Below are positions 54,059 through 64,000 of a stretch of DNA of 64,000 nt, in pieces (position 1 is the stretch's first letter; every line of letters begins with the position of its first letter). The position numbers were made by a program, and so were the translations under genes. Source of the stretch: Trichoplusia ni (lineage: Eukaryota; Arthropoda; Insecta; Lepidoptera; Noctuidae); NCBI RefSeq assembly GCF_003590095.1, contig NC_039490.1:9689834-9753833 (forward strand). Direction: 5' to 3'. Under the pieces are notes generated by a model. It worked only from the letters and a program-made list of their open reading frames with translations, was not told the origin of the DNA and did not search any database.

Positions 54059-57000
54059 ATGATTGGGAAAACTAAAATCTGTAAGTAAATTGTATATTTA
54101 AAGTATTTTTTTTGTTTTGAATGGAATAAAATAGAATATATTCTTTATAGTAGACCATAAAACGACATTAGTGTAATAGTACCTACATGGCAATCATAAT
54201 ATATCGCTAATAGCTATGTCTTTTCAACCTTTGGATGGACAGGAAAGATGTAAGGATAGAAAAATAGAGGTAAGCATAACGGCAAAGGTCCAAATAGATC
54301 TAAATCTAAATTGTTTTATACAAAAAACAATAATTAAATCAATGCATCAAACAAATAAAAACGCGCTATTCTCAGGAACTACTCTTTCAAATTGAATTTT
54401 TTTAGTTAATAGACCATTCATCGAGAAAGGTTTTAGGCTATAAACCACCATGCTCCAATAGGAGCGAAGATGCAATGGCAAATATGGAAAAAACAGGGCA
54501 GATATAAATCATGACTTATATCTTCTAACCACGCGGACGAAGTCGCGGGCAATAGCTAGTATTAGCAAAGATAGATAATTTGTTGAATGTTAAAATTTCT
54601 TTGCTCATCAGTTATACTTTTGCTATTGTTTCAGTGACTTTCCTAATGCTCCTTTACGTACCTTCGTCTATACAACAGTTAGTTCACCAAGATGTAGTAC
54701 AAGTAGCCGCTGATACCTATGAGGTTAGTATAAATTTAATTTTGATGCTTTTGAGAACATATCCATTAAAATAAAAATGGTAAGTTGCGAGTCAGACTGG
54801 TGTCATTGAGGACTCCGTACTAGGCTGGGCTAGGGTACCTTGAGATCACGACTCGGCCCCCGGCCGCAGAAAGCGCACCGGGCCGCTATTTATTTTTAAT
54901 TATTTTCTATCTGTTGTTGCAACAGAAACGATCTAGCCCTCAAAATTCATGAATAACAGTTTGTTGATGGACAGACAGACAGACTGACGTACTTTGGGTA
55001 CGGAACCCTAATAATTACCTAATGACCTTATAAATAGCGTAGCATTCTATTAGTAAAATATTTTCGTAGACCCTGAGATAAACTGCCCCCCCCCCCCCTT
55101 TACAAATCAAGAACCTAATATTGATTCTATTCAATATTCCAATACAGGTCATCCCAAAATACGACGAAATGAAAAATCACGCACCGCCAAAAAATACGAT
55201 ACAAGTTATAGACGTGAAAGATGAAAACGAAACGATTGTAAGTCATGTTCATAACGAGGAGGTATCTCAAGAAGTTAATAAGTTACATAAAGATACAATA
55301 CTTCATAATACATCTTTGGCTCATGATCATGTAAATGGTACTGAAGAAGTTCCTAAAATTGTTAAAAAGAGTCTGTTTGAAAATAATACTACTAACTTGA
55401 AAGATGATGTGACGGTACGTATTCATTTGCATTTTTAGCAAGTTCCCTAAGGATTCTTGTGTCGCGGAAGGTTTCACAAATATTCAAGTCACATGCACAA
55501 AGACACCCAGACTCAGGACAAGCGTTCGTGGATCGCACAAACAGAGATCGACCCAGCGACACGTCGCGCTCTGTGGGTTTGTGGTCACCTCAACCACTCA
55601 GCAATCCGTTCTCATCTTTCTAGATCCGATCTTTATAAATAGTGTAAGCCTTCTTTAACCATTACTAGTCCTCGTTTTTTAGTTTTGAACCGTATAAGAA
55701 ACTCTAACTTGACGTAATTTAAAAACAACTCTAGCTGTTGTCTTTGTCAGTCTAATTATTAGTAAGTAGTACATTTCATCATATTAACTTCTATCATTCC
55801 TTTTATAGGTATTCAGCCAGAATACCACTCACCAAAACGTAACAAAAACCAAGAAAGATCTTTCAAAATCAGATGTCCTTACTACAACTAACAGTACAAA
55901 AAACAATACTTCAAAAGCACTGATCACTCGTCGTATTGGAGATAAATCTGATATACATAACCTAACTTTTATCGACAATATTGCAAAAATCATTAATGGC
56001 AGCGAAAACATTAATATAACTGAACCAGATTCAGTCAACACTACAGATATACTAAGAAGATCTAACGTTCCTCCTAAACTTCTACATAAAAGTGATACTA
56101 AAAATGGAACTGATGTACATGTAAATGATAAAACTATGCAAGTACACGAAAGTACTGAACACGATACAGCAAAATTATTCGATGATCCGATTGAAGTAGT
56201 ATCTGTAAATAGTACTGCACAATATTTCGAATTAATCAAAGATAATGCTGAAAACCCGAATGTAACTGCAGAGGACAATGATATCTCGTTTCGATCAGAT
56301 TTTCTGAAGAAAAAACACAGTGCAGTCAACCTTTTAAATCGAAATCATGATGTCATGAATGATGGTATTTCTACTGAAAATGAAATGCATGTTAAAGAAA
56401 CAAATGATAATCTAGAGAACGTTTTTCTTATTATGAATACAGGTGAAATTGACGGATTTAAAACCAATATTCCAGACTTAAAATTATTTTTAAATGATCA
56501 AAAAGATACTCCAGTATTAAATGAAGCCATAGATACGTCCATAAACAAACTAGCAACAAACATGATAGACCGAAATCTGAAACAAGCAAAATTCAAAAAT
56601 GTGTTTTTAATTTTGAATACAGGTATCATATCTAATTTTCGTTATAACTCCCTAGATCCAGATGAAATTAATCCAATAAACAAATTTGAAATTCGACGGT
56701 TAAATAAAAATGGAAGTGAAGGAAAGTTTTCAATAGATAAAGATAAACGAATTATAGACAGTAAATTCAGAAGAACGGGGAACTTAGATGTAAATAAAAC
56801 ATTTCTTAATGGTGAAGGCAAAGATTATAACAACGGTGAGTTTTTTGAAATAACTACTTTCAGCGAATCAGGTTTGAGAAATGAAGATCAAATCGGTGCA
56901 AGAAACAATGTGAATGAAAATGTTCATTTAAGACAAACACTTATAGAAGTAGATCCTGATAATCCAGAATATGGTTTTGCAAATTTCGATGTTCTTAATG

Positions 57001-57479
57001 GTGCCATAGGAATCTTACACCGTATAAAACGAAGCACCAAGAAACACGAAAGAAAACTTCGTGAAGTTGACAAATCTAAGCACGATGAAGTCTGTCAGCA
57101 ATGCAAGGATTTGTATAAACATTTAGAAAATGACCTTGAGGATATTCCAGAATTCAGAATGTTGAAACCAGAAAATCTGATCAACATATTAAAATATACG
57201 AAGTTCGTTGAGAAAAACGATTGTCCACTTTCAATATTTTTCAAGCTTGCTTTGAAAAAAGTTTATGATAGGTTATCACGCATCGAAAATGTACTTTTAA
57301 AATCCCTTTTGCGGTACTTGAATAATTTAATTGAAGGGAAAGTTGAAGTTATAAATTTGGTGACTAAAAAGCTTACCAACATTCCGTTCCCGATGAAACT
57401 TAGACTGCAGTTACTACAAGATCCAGCTCAAAGCATCAAAGAAATAATGTCGTACACAACTTCAATTATTTGCCAATAA
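54059..57479 (+). CDS. Unrecognised secreted glycoprotein with furin-like site
   Basis: Exons 54059-54080, 54635-54723, 55148-55414 and 55809-57479 give 682 residues. The N-terminus MIGKTKILTFLMLLYVPSS is a clear signal peptide, formed only when exons 1 and 2 are joined. The next 500 residues are polar, rich in Asn, Asp, Lys and Thr, with at least fifteen N-x-S/T sequons. A motif NVF-LI-(M/L)-NTG occurs twice, at about residues 330 and 390. RIKR at 531-534 could be a proprotein-convertase site. The final 148 residues are different: they are predicted helical and carry CQQC plus two more Cys. I recognise no family. It could be a matrix or lumen protein like its neighbours, but it has no CBM14 domain and no long Ser/Thr repeat. 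The single-exon reading from 56136 is an internal Met only. Confidence 0.72.
55440..55609 (-). repeat. tRNA-derived SINE in intron 3 of the orphan gene
   Basis: Minus-strand copy of the 53516-53700 family: GATTCTTGTGTCGCGGAAGG, CCCAGACTCAGGACAAGCGT and CACCTCAACCACTCAGC. Confidence 0.65.
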
Positions 57480-57483
57480 TAAA
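57478..57483 (+). promoter_or_regulatory. Poly(A) signal of the orphan secreted gene
   Basis: AATAAA overlaps the stop codon (TAATAAA), as in RNF113. Confidence 0.45.
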
Positions 57484-58637
57484 CAACAGGGTATTTTTCA
57501 AAAACACTGTTTGGTTCGTGAGACAGATTTCTAAAAAATATTGAATACATATTTTTTCTCTTATCTCGTAAACAAAAAATTAAGGGGAGACAGTGATTTA
57601 TCGCGAATGATCGCGTGTGACGTCACTTACCAGTACGCTTTTTACTGGTGATGTTTTTAGCACGTTCTACCATATTTAAGTGCCATTGTCGTTTCTTTTT
57701 AACGAAATGATAAAATATAAAATATGTATTCAATATTTTTTGAAATCTGTCTGACGGACTAAGCAGATTTATATTATTACCTTTAGTTAGAAACCTTATT
57801 AAAACATGCCTATGTGTGCATCTCTATGTGTGTAGCCCCTGTAAATACACAATGACGTTCTGTACTAACACAGCTTGCATTTGTGTGTAACTGTCACACA
57901 AATGAAAAGCTACAATATAATACACATACAGCCAAGTGCGCACACATTATTTAAATTGTGTCAGAGTTAACCTTAAGCAAATTCTCTCTAAATGTTGCCT
58001 GAATAAGGGTGTTTCAAAATGAAATGTCAAAATTAAAACATGAAACTTTTTATTTACATTCTTTCGCACTTTTTTATATTTTTACTTAATTTTTTATAAA
58101 TAACATGTATACTATACAAATTTTCATAATTTATCATAAATAATATTTGTGCGACTTTTCAAATTTTTATTACATCGTCATTTCTTTTGAGTAAATAAAA
58201 TTATTTGAATATATTTTTCTTGTTTGACAATTTTAATTTTAAATTGATTGTTAAATGAACAATCGTCGAGATTTCGAAGGACTTAAGGCCACCTCACGCT
58301 GAAATCACTCTTATCTTTAAAAGAATAAAGTTTATAATCCAGTGACATGGACAGCCCTACTAAAAGAAAATAATGCAGCATTTTTTTTAAGATTGATAAG
58401 CTCCTTTTTCATTCTTCCTTTAGCAGACTTCTCACTTCTTCTCCACTCAACAATCAACTCTCAAACAACATCATTTATATTTTTTAAATGCAAATCTCAA
58501 AGTTTCATTACTAAGGAATAATTATATACAGGGTGTTCGTTAAATAATCTTAAAAATGATTTTTGAAAGTTGGTACTTTTAGTGCCACTCCAAAAAATAA
58601 TTGCGTTCGGCTCTAAAATGTGTTTTCGATAAGATTA
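57484..58637. other. Intergenic stretch between the convergent genes
   Basis: No gene is seen. It holds a foldback element at 57518-57775, then AT-rich sequence, then a small inverted-repeat element that starts at 58532. Confidence 0.5.
57518..57775. mobile_element. Foldback/MITE-like element, uninterrupted
   Basis: GAGACAGATTTCTAAAAAAT plus ATTGAATACAT at the left is inverted at the right as ATGTATTCAATATTTTTTGA plus AATCTGTCTGAC. The interior has GGGGAGACAGTGATTTATCG and GTGTGACGTCAC, shared with the nested copy at 30310-30795. Confidence 0.65.
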
Positions 58638-58650
58638 TTTATTGAACACC
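58532..58650. mobile_element. Small inverted-repeat element carrying a poly(A) signal
   Basis: GGTGTTCGTTAAATAATCTT (58532) and its mirror TAAGATTATTTATTGAACAC (58630) form 21-base ends with two mismatches around a core of about 80 bases. Read on the minus strand, the right end contains AATAAA at 58643-58638. Confidence 0.6.
58638..58643 (-). promoter_or_regulatory. Poly(A) signal of the minus-strand peritrophin
   Basis: AATAAA on the minus strand, about 53 bases after the TAA stop at 58698-58696. It lies inside the inverted end of the small element at 58532-58650. Confidence 0.55.
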
Positions 58651-58695
58651 AGCCGATGTCGTTTTGTTCAGTCGTTAAGAAGGTCGGCGCTCAAG

Positions 58696-61600
58696 TTATT
58701 TTTCACTCTGTTTAGCTGTGCAGCCCTTGTCAGATTTCGGAGCGCATGACTGGAAAAAGAAAATAAAGTATTTTTTTAAAAGTGGACCCTATACCTGTAG
58801 TACGTACTTTGAAAAAAATCGTAAGATAATCTGGATTCGTAAACTATCTAGTATGGATTGAGGGTATGGTGATTGAAGCTCCACTATTTGACATGGTACC
58901 AAGAACATTTTTCTTTCTGCATACTATGTCCCACTGCTGGGCTAAGATATCTCCCAAAGCCATCTACAATTCTCTATCCTGGGCCCATAAAAATCATCCC
59001 ACCACCGCTTTCGGCCGACCACAGCCTTACCGACACCAGAAGATTTATACAAATCTGTCTTACCCTCGATCCAATGTCAAATTCCATTCCATCTCCACAA
59101 GCCATTTTAGTCGCTGATCCAGTAGCACAGAAGTAGTAAGACTCGCAGTCATCTGGATCTGGCACATTGCCGTACAACTCTGGAGGACAAATGTCTTCTG
59201 AACTGTGTGGTATCAAATGCTCAAATGCCACATCCATGCCCATTCCATTATTCATACGATCCTCGTTGGTGATCTCTGGATTAGTTTCGTTTAGTACACT
59301 GTTGAGTGTGTTGCCGTTTTGTTGTTTGTTGAATGTGCATCCACCCTCGGCGATTGGTACACAACCCTGGAAAATAAGGTTATTTTGTAATTATTTTCTG
59401 TGGTACAAAAATTTCGTTTGGATGAATAAAAAGCAACTGCCGCATTATTGAGTTAAATCCTTGTGTAGCGAGGATTTTCATAAAAAATACAATTAGGTTA
59501 GAACTTCATAACTGAACCGCTAGATGGCGTTGTAACAATTTTTTGGCATACTTTTCTCAATAAGAAGTATGCTATGTTACTTCTAATACCTCCAAGAATA
59601 TGTATAAAAAGTTTCATGATGATCGGTTTGTAGTTTTTGCGTGAAAGCGTTAACACACGAACTTCCCTTCACATAGGTATATAAGTAAATAAAGGATTTT
59701 TACCCTCTCGTCCTCGCTGTATTCAAAGCCGTTATCGCAGACCATTCTAAAGGATTCCCCAGTTATGATGCATAAGTGGAAAACATCGCAATCGTGCTCA
59801 TCAGCTATGTATCCAGTCAAACCAGGCGGACATATTGGTTTTGTAGTTGTAGCCTCTGCTTGTAAAGTTGTAGGTGCCTCAGTTGCAGGTGTAGTTTCTG
59901 GAGTTGTGACAACTTCAGGAGTTGCGGATGGGACTCCACCTAATGTACAACCACCTTCAGATATTTTGACGCATTCCTGTGGAAAATTAATGTTGAGATG
60001 GAAATTTTTATACAGGATAGAAAGAAAGGATATAAACTTTATGATGTTAACTGTTATGACCAAATTGCCTACCCAGATTCCCGTTTAGAATAGAATCGAA
60101 GAGAAAAAAAAAAAACATTTATAGCTTGCGCCTACAATAAGCGTTTGAAAAATTTTTATTTTTATCAATAATGTTAAAAAAAATACTTGATGTAAACAAC
60201 AAATAATTATAAAACGGTTACGAATAATACTGTTATTTCCTTGGTCAATAGTATATCAAAATTTCGGATCTGAAGGATGCGATTAAACGTCAAATGTTAC
60301 AATTTAATATCATGATCATACTCAATTAGATTATTCCCAAAAATCGTAATGACAATACTTTATCCTAAATAATTATAATAATTATTCACCTGTGTCTTGG
60401 GATCAAATTCTTCACCATCCCTACAGTACCATTTTACTGCGGCCCCATCAGTGCATCTATAGTATACAGCACATTCTTCAGGGTCAGCAATGGTTTCCTC
60501 GCCATCAGAGCAAGTGACGGTGGTTGTAGTGAGGAGGTCTGCAGTTGTGGGTTTGGCTGTAGTAGTCGAAGTTTGTGGGGATGCTGTTGTGACAGACATA
60601 GTGGGGTCTGTATTGGCTGTGGTTTTGATACCACTATGCGTGCAACCGCCTTCAGTTATTTCTACGCAAATCTGTGAAGAGGAATATGATGATTAATTAA
60701 TACATATTTGATATAATTCCCAATTACTGTGGAAAAATACGAATAGTATCATTTTAGTCCAATCATCAGCCGTTGCAAATTATAGACAGTCGCTCTTGTT
60801 TAACACTTGTACTTAACTGCACTCAGTTAGACTGGAGGTCGATGACGACTCTAACACACTCTTAAACCTCTCAAAAAGCAAACCCATTGAACCTTCAACT
60901 TACTTTCTTATCCTCATCAAATTCATAACCATCAGCGCAGAACATCTTCGAAGGGAAACCCTCGGAGCAATGATAGTATGCATCACAGCTCTCTGGATCT
61001 GCTACATAGCCTATCTCATCGGGAGGGCAAACTGCTGGGATGATATCCCCCTCTTCTGTCGTAGGTCCTACAGGCGCAGGATTATCACCCAGAGTGCACC
61101 CACCAGGTGCTATGTCGACACATTCCTGAAAAATGGTGTGAAATTGTTATAAATGTATTAGCATTACGGATGTTGCTGTTAAAGGTAGCTAGCATGGGCG
61201 GACAAATCTGAATGCTGTTCTGTCGTTGAATTTCGAATGTGTTACTGTAGTATAGTCTAGTTGTCCATGTGATGAATTTCATACTTTAAATTTATTCTAT
61301 AGGGTTTTCGACTACTAAAATGAGACAGTTGGTGACATGAAAAGTATTATTTTTTCTCAAGAGATTGAAGACTTTTAGGGTTTGAAAAGGTGACTCCAGC
61401 AATAAGAAATTGAATACTTATTGCCGATATCACGATCGAAAAAGTTGAACCCTTTGTATATTTTAAATAATTTAAATCTATCCTTGACTTAATAAAGATG
61501 TTACTAGCTAAATAAAGCAAAAAATAAATTGAGAAGAGAAAAATAATCTCACCTTTTCAATCGGATCAAATTCCTCGTTTTCCTTACAGAAGAATTGTAA

Positions 61601-64000
61601 AGCGAAATCACCGTAACAGTGGTAGTACCCATTACAATGTTCTGGGTCTGGAACTAAACCAGTCTGACCAGGGAGGCAAATAGGTAATGAACCCGGTTTA
61701 TCCGGATATTCATCACTTTCCGAGTCTTCTATCGAAGATGCCAAAGTTGTTGATTCTGTCGAAAAGCCTTCCGTCGCGTCGTTAGTTGTAGATTCACCTG
61801 GTGTTGTTGAAACTGACTCGGTTGCAGAATCGTCTGTTGTGATCACAGATTCATCAGTTGTAGTTGCATCTGTTGCTATTTCAAATGTTGTAGATTCTTC
61901 AGTGATTGTTTCATCCGTGGTTGCTGATTCAGATGTTGAAGACTCATCGGTTGTAGAAGCTTCGGTAGCAGTTACATCTGTGGTTGCTGATTCAGATGTT
62001 GAAGACTCATCGGTTGTAGAAGCTTCGGTAGCAGTTACATCTGTGGTTGCTGATTCAGATGTTGAAGACTCACCGGTTGTAGAATCTTCGGTAGCAGTTG
62101 CATCTGTGGTTGCTGCTTCAGATGTTGAAGACTCATCAGTTGTAGAAGCTTCGGTAGCAATTGCATCTGTGGTTGCTGCTTCAGGTGTTGAAGACTCATC
62201 AGTTGTAGAAGCTTCGGTAGCAGTTGCATCTGTAGTTGCTGCTTCAGATGTTGAAGACTCATCAGTTGTAGAAGCTTCGGTAGCAGTTGCATCTGTGGTT
62301 GCTGCTTCAGGTGTTGAAGACTCATCAGTTGTAGAAGCTTCGGTAGCAGTTGCATCTGTGGTTGCTGCTTCAGGTGTTGAAGATTCATCGGTTGTTGAAG
62401 ATTCAGTAGCACTTGCTTCCGTTGTTTCCACTTCAAATGCGTCTGTCGTTGTACTTGATCCGAGCGTGCAACCACCCTCGGCTATTGCGACGCAACCCTT
62501 AAATATAAATGCTTTAATTAGTATTTTTATCTGTTTTAATGCAAATATTGAGTTTTATTTAGAAATGAAAATACGCAAGAAGAAGAACTAGAAGTATTCC
62601 AAATAACAATTAACTTTAGAGCAGTTGTTCAAGCGTATTTAAGGGCATCGCCTGACTAGTGACTGGCCGGTTTACCTCATGATTAAGGATTCCGCTAGAG
62701 ATCGAAAGTTGTCAACCGACATCATATTATTCATCACATTATCATTTAAGTATGTAGGAGTCTGACGAAAGTTGCTAAAAAATTAATACTTACACCAGAA
62801 GGATGATAATATTCAAACCCAGCGGGGCAAGTCAACGTTTGTTGTACACCCATGGCACACATATAGAACTCATTGCACTTATCCGGGTTTGGGAAAGTGC
62901 CAATAGCTCCTGGAGGACAAGCAAATGGTGCTGAAGTTGTTGGTTCGGGTTCGGTTGTGGTTGGTTCAGTTTCTGTTGGTTCCAAAGTTGTTGACGGTTC
63001 CAAGGTTGAGGTCGCATCTGTTGTAGCAGGTTCAATTGTTGATGTTTCCGTCGGGGTAGGTTCCAAAGTAGTTGGCGATGGTGTAGTTATTTCTCCTGCA
63101 TCTTCTGTGGTTGCAGAATAATCTGGTACAGTTGAAATTTCTGGCGACGATTCGGTTGAACCCGAAGTGGTTTGTGAAGATGAATCGGTTGAACTTGAAG
63201 TGTCCTCTGAAGAAGAACTTGAAGTCGTACTTTCAGTTGAAGAGGAAGTTGTGTCCGAAGACGTTGAAGTCGATTCTGATGAAGTTGATTCAGAAGTCGT
63301 TGGTTCAGAAGATGAAGACTCAGTTGAAACTTCCATTGGTGTTGTAATTATGACTGGTATTCCTGTGGTTGTTGGGTACGTCGGACGCGTGCAACCACCT
63401 TCTTCTATTGGTACACAAGCCTGTCGAAGAAATTAAAATTTAAATTAATAAAATCACAAGACTGAAATGCATAGCCAAGAAACGTCAGAACATAAGGGTT
63501 CAGTTGTTGCGCATTCAGAATTTGTATATACGAGTATTTTTAGAGTTCGATTTAAGTTAAATAGCCTGCAAAACTCGACGATAGAAAGGATTTTTTTTTA
63601 TTATTTAATATAGATCAAAAGATAGTTTTTCTTGTTTATCACCTAACAAGTATCAAATTTGGAACAAAGTTGTCTTTTACATCACGCAATTTATTTGGAT
63701 ATCTCATCTGGCAGCAAAAGAATAATATCCACATAAATAAATTCCCAGGAAACAGCTAGAATACTATAAAATGTGTGTACAATTACCAACCTTCACTTCA
63801 GGATCAAACTCCAACCCATTTCCACAAGTAAGGAGGAAAGCGTCACCGCCCGCACACATGTAGAACGCGTCGCACCTGTCAGGGTGTGCGACATGTCCGA
63901 ACTCGTTCGGAGGACAAATTGGTGGCGGTGAGGTGGCATCCTCTGGTTCTAAAGTAGTAGCATCTGATCCGGACCCTTCAGTTGTAGACTCCAATCCGGA
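58696..64000 (-). CDS. Secreted peritrophin-type mucin, 3' part (5' end outside window)
   Basis: Exons, 5' to 3' on the minus strand: 64000-63791 (partial), 63420-62794, 62497-61553, 61125-60904, 60671-60390, 59976-59704, 59366-59064 and 58749-58696; 971 residues are visible. Seven CBM14 domains each show CPP/CLP-G-(6-8)-P-x-x-C, YYxC, C, EFD and then, in the next exon, xCVxIxEGGCT (Cys5 and Cys6). Every intron is phase 0 and cuts before Cys5. Linkers are Ser/Thr/Glu-rich; those in exons 63420-62794 and 62497-61553 are long and acidic. The last exon is SCAPKSDKGCTAKQSEK and stop. By family it is a chitin-binding extracellular matrix protein, O-glycosylated. The donor after 63791 reads GTTGGT, which is weak. 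The gene has no counterpart of the Lys-containing Thr/Pro array of the plus-strand gene. Confidence 0.85.
58900..59063 (-). other. Last intron of the minus-strand peritrophin: repeat remnant
   Basis: TATGTCCCACTGCTGGGC at about 58926 is a widespread lepidopteran repeat motif. The intron spans 58750-59063 and contains no further coding sequence. Confidence 0.45.
61553..62497 (-). CDS. Largest mucin exon of the minus-strand peritrophin
   Basis: This 315-codon exon begins GCVAIAEGGCT, continues with the 63-base repeat array and a Ser/Thr/Asp-rich spacer, and ends with one CBM14 half (CLPGQTGLVPDPEHC, YYHC, FFC, EEFDPIEK). The acceptor reads TTTAAG, which is unusual but is the only one that keeps the Cys5-Cys6 motif in frame. 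Confidence 0.8.
61900..62400 (-). repeat. 63-bp coding minisatellite
   Basis: About eight tandem copies of a 21-residue unit that starts DESSTPEAATTDA and ends ATEASTT. The variants DESSTSEAA and GESSTSESA occur. The period is exact in phase; for example, equivalent points lie at 62124 and 62187. It is acidic with no Lys, unlike the K/D-balanced array in the plus-strand gene. Confidence 0.85.

Noticed and set aside
54587..54637. ATG with a leader-like frame just before exon 2 of the orphan gene
   Set aside because: It encodes a short hydrophobic string, then stops at TGA across the acceptor. It is out of frame with the rest of the gene, whereas the 54059 exon joins in frame.
56136..57479. 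Single-exon gene starting at 56136
   Set aside because: The frame is open upstream to a clear acceptor at 55808 and continues through earlier exons to a signal peptide, so this ATG is internal.
61839..62591. 250-codon plus-strand frame over the minus-strand mucin
   Set aside because: Antisense of a coding minisatellite; Val/Ser/Asp monotony and no splice or domain support.
63111..63436. Plus-strand frames of 78-89 codons
   Set aside because: They lie antisense to the CBM14 mucin exon 63420-62794.

Overview
The window is eukaryotic: spliced genes with GT-AG introns in an AT-rich background full of short transposable-element fragments. Several recurring families end in motifs such as GCCCGCGACTTCGTCC, or carry tRNA-like heads with a GGTTCGATCC B box, as is common in moth and butterfly genomes. 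I infer a lepidopteran, possibly a noctuoid moth. No species can be fixed from sequence alone.

Layout. 1-21640 holds no gene I can support; it is a mosaic of SINE-like repeats, LINE tails and two or three LINE ORF2 relics. 21641-25830 (+) is a complete seven-exon RNF113 orthologue (CCCH zinc finger plus C3HC4 RING; spliceosome-associated ubiquitin ligase). 25835-30160 is again repeats. 30233-50786 (+) is a very large secreted chitin-binding mucin: my model has 20 exons and 3,557 residues, with 18 peritrophin-A (CBM14) domains and one 6,840-nt exon that encodes about 2,200 residues of Thr/Pro/Ser repeats. 54059-57479 (+) is a four-exon gene for a 682-residue secreted, Asn-glycosylation-rich protein that I do not recognise. 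58696 to beyond 64000 (-) is the 3' part of a second peritrophin-type mucin, with at least seven CBM14 domains and acidic Ser/Thr-rich linkers.

How the genes fit together. The two CBM14 genes converge tail to tail around the unknown secreted gene. Both cut every chitin-binding domain with a phase-0 intron just before its fifth cysteine, so each internal exon is a movable module (end of one domain, linker, start of the next). This points to a locus for extracellular chitin-associated matrix, such as the peritrophic matrix of the gut or another cuticular or luminal lining. Tissue is not shown by the sequence. RNF113 is an unrelated housekeeping neighbour.

Main points of interest: loss of cysteines 2 and 6 together in two of the 18 domains; the giant, repeatedly re-duplicated mucin exon; a shared 34-nt block in eight consecutive introns; a start codon apparently split off on a 4-nt coding exon; a foldback element that appears to supply the poly(A) signal of the minus-strand mucin; and the orphan secreted protein with a furin-like site.
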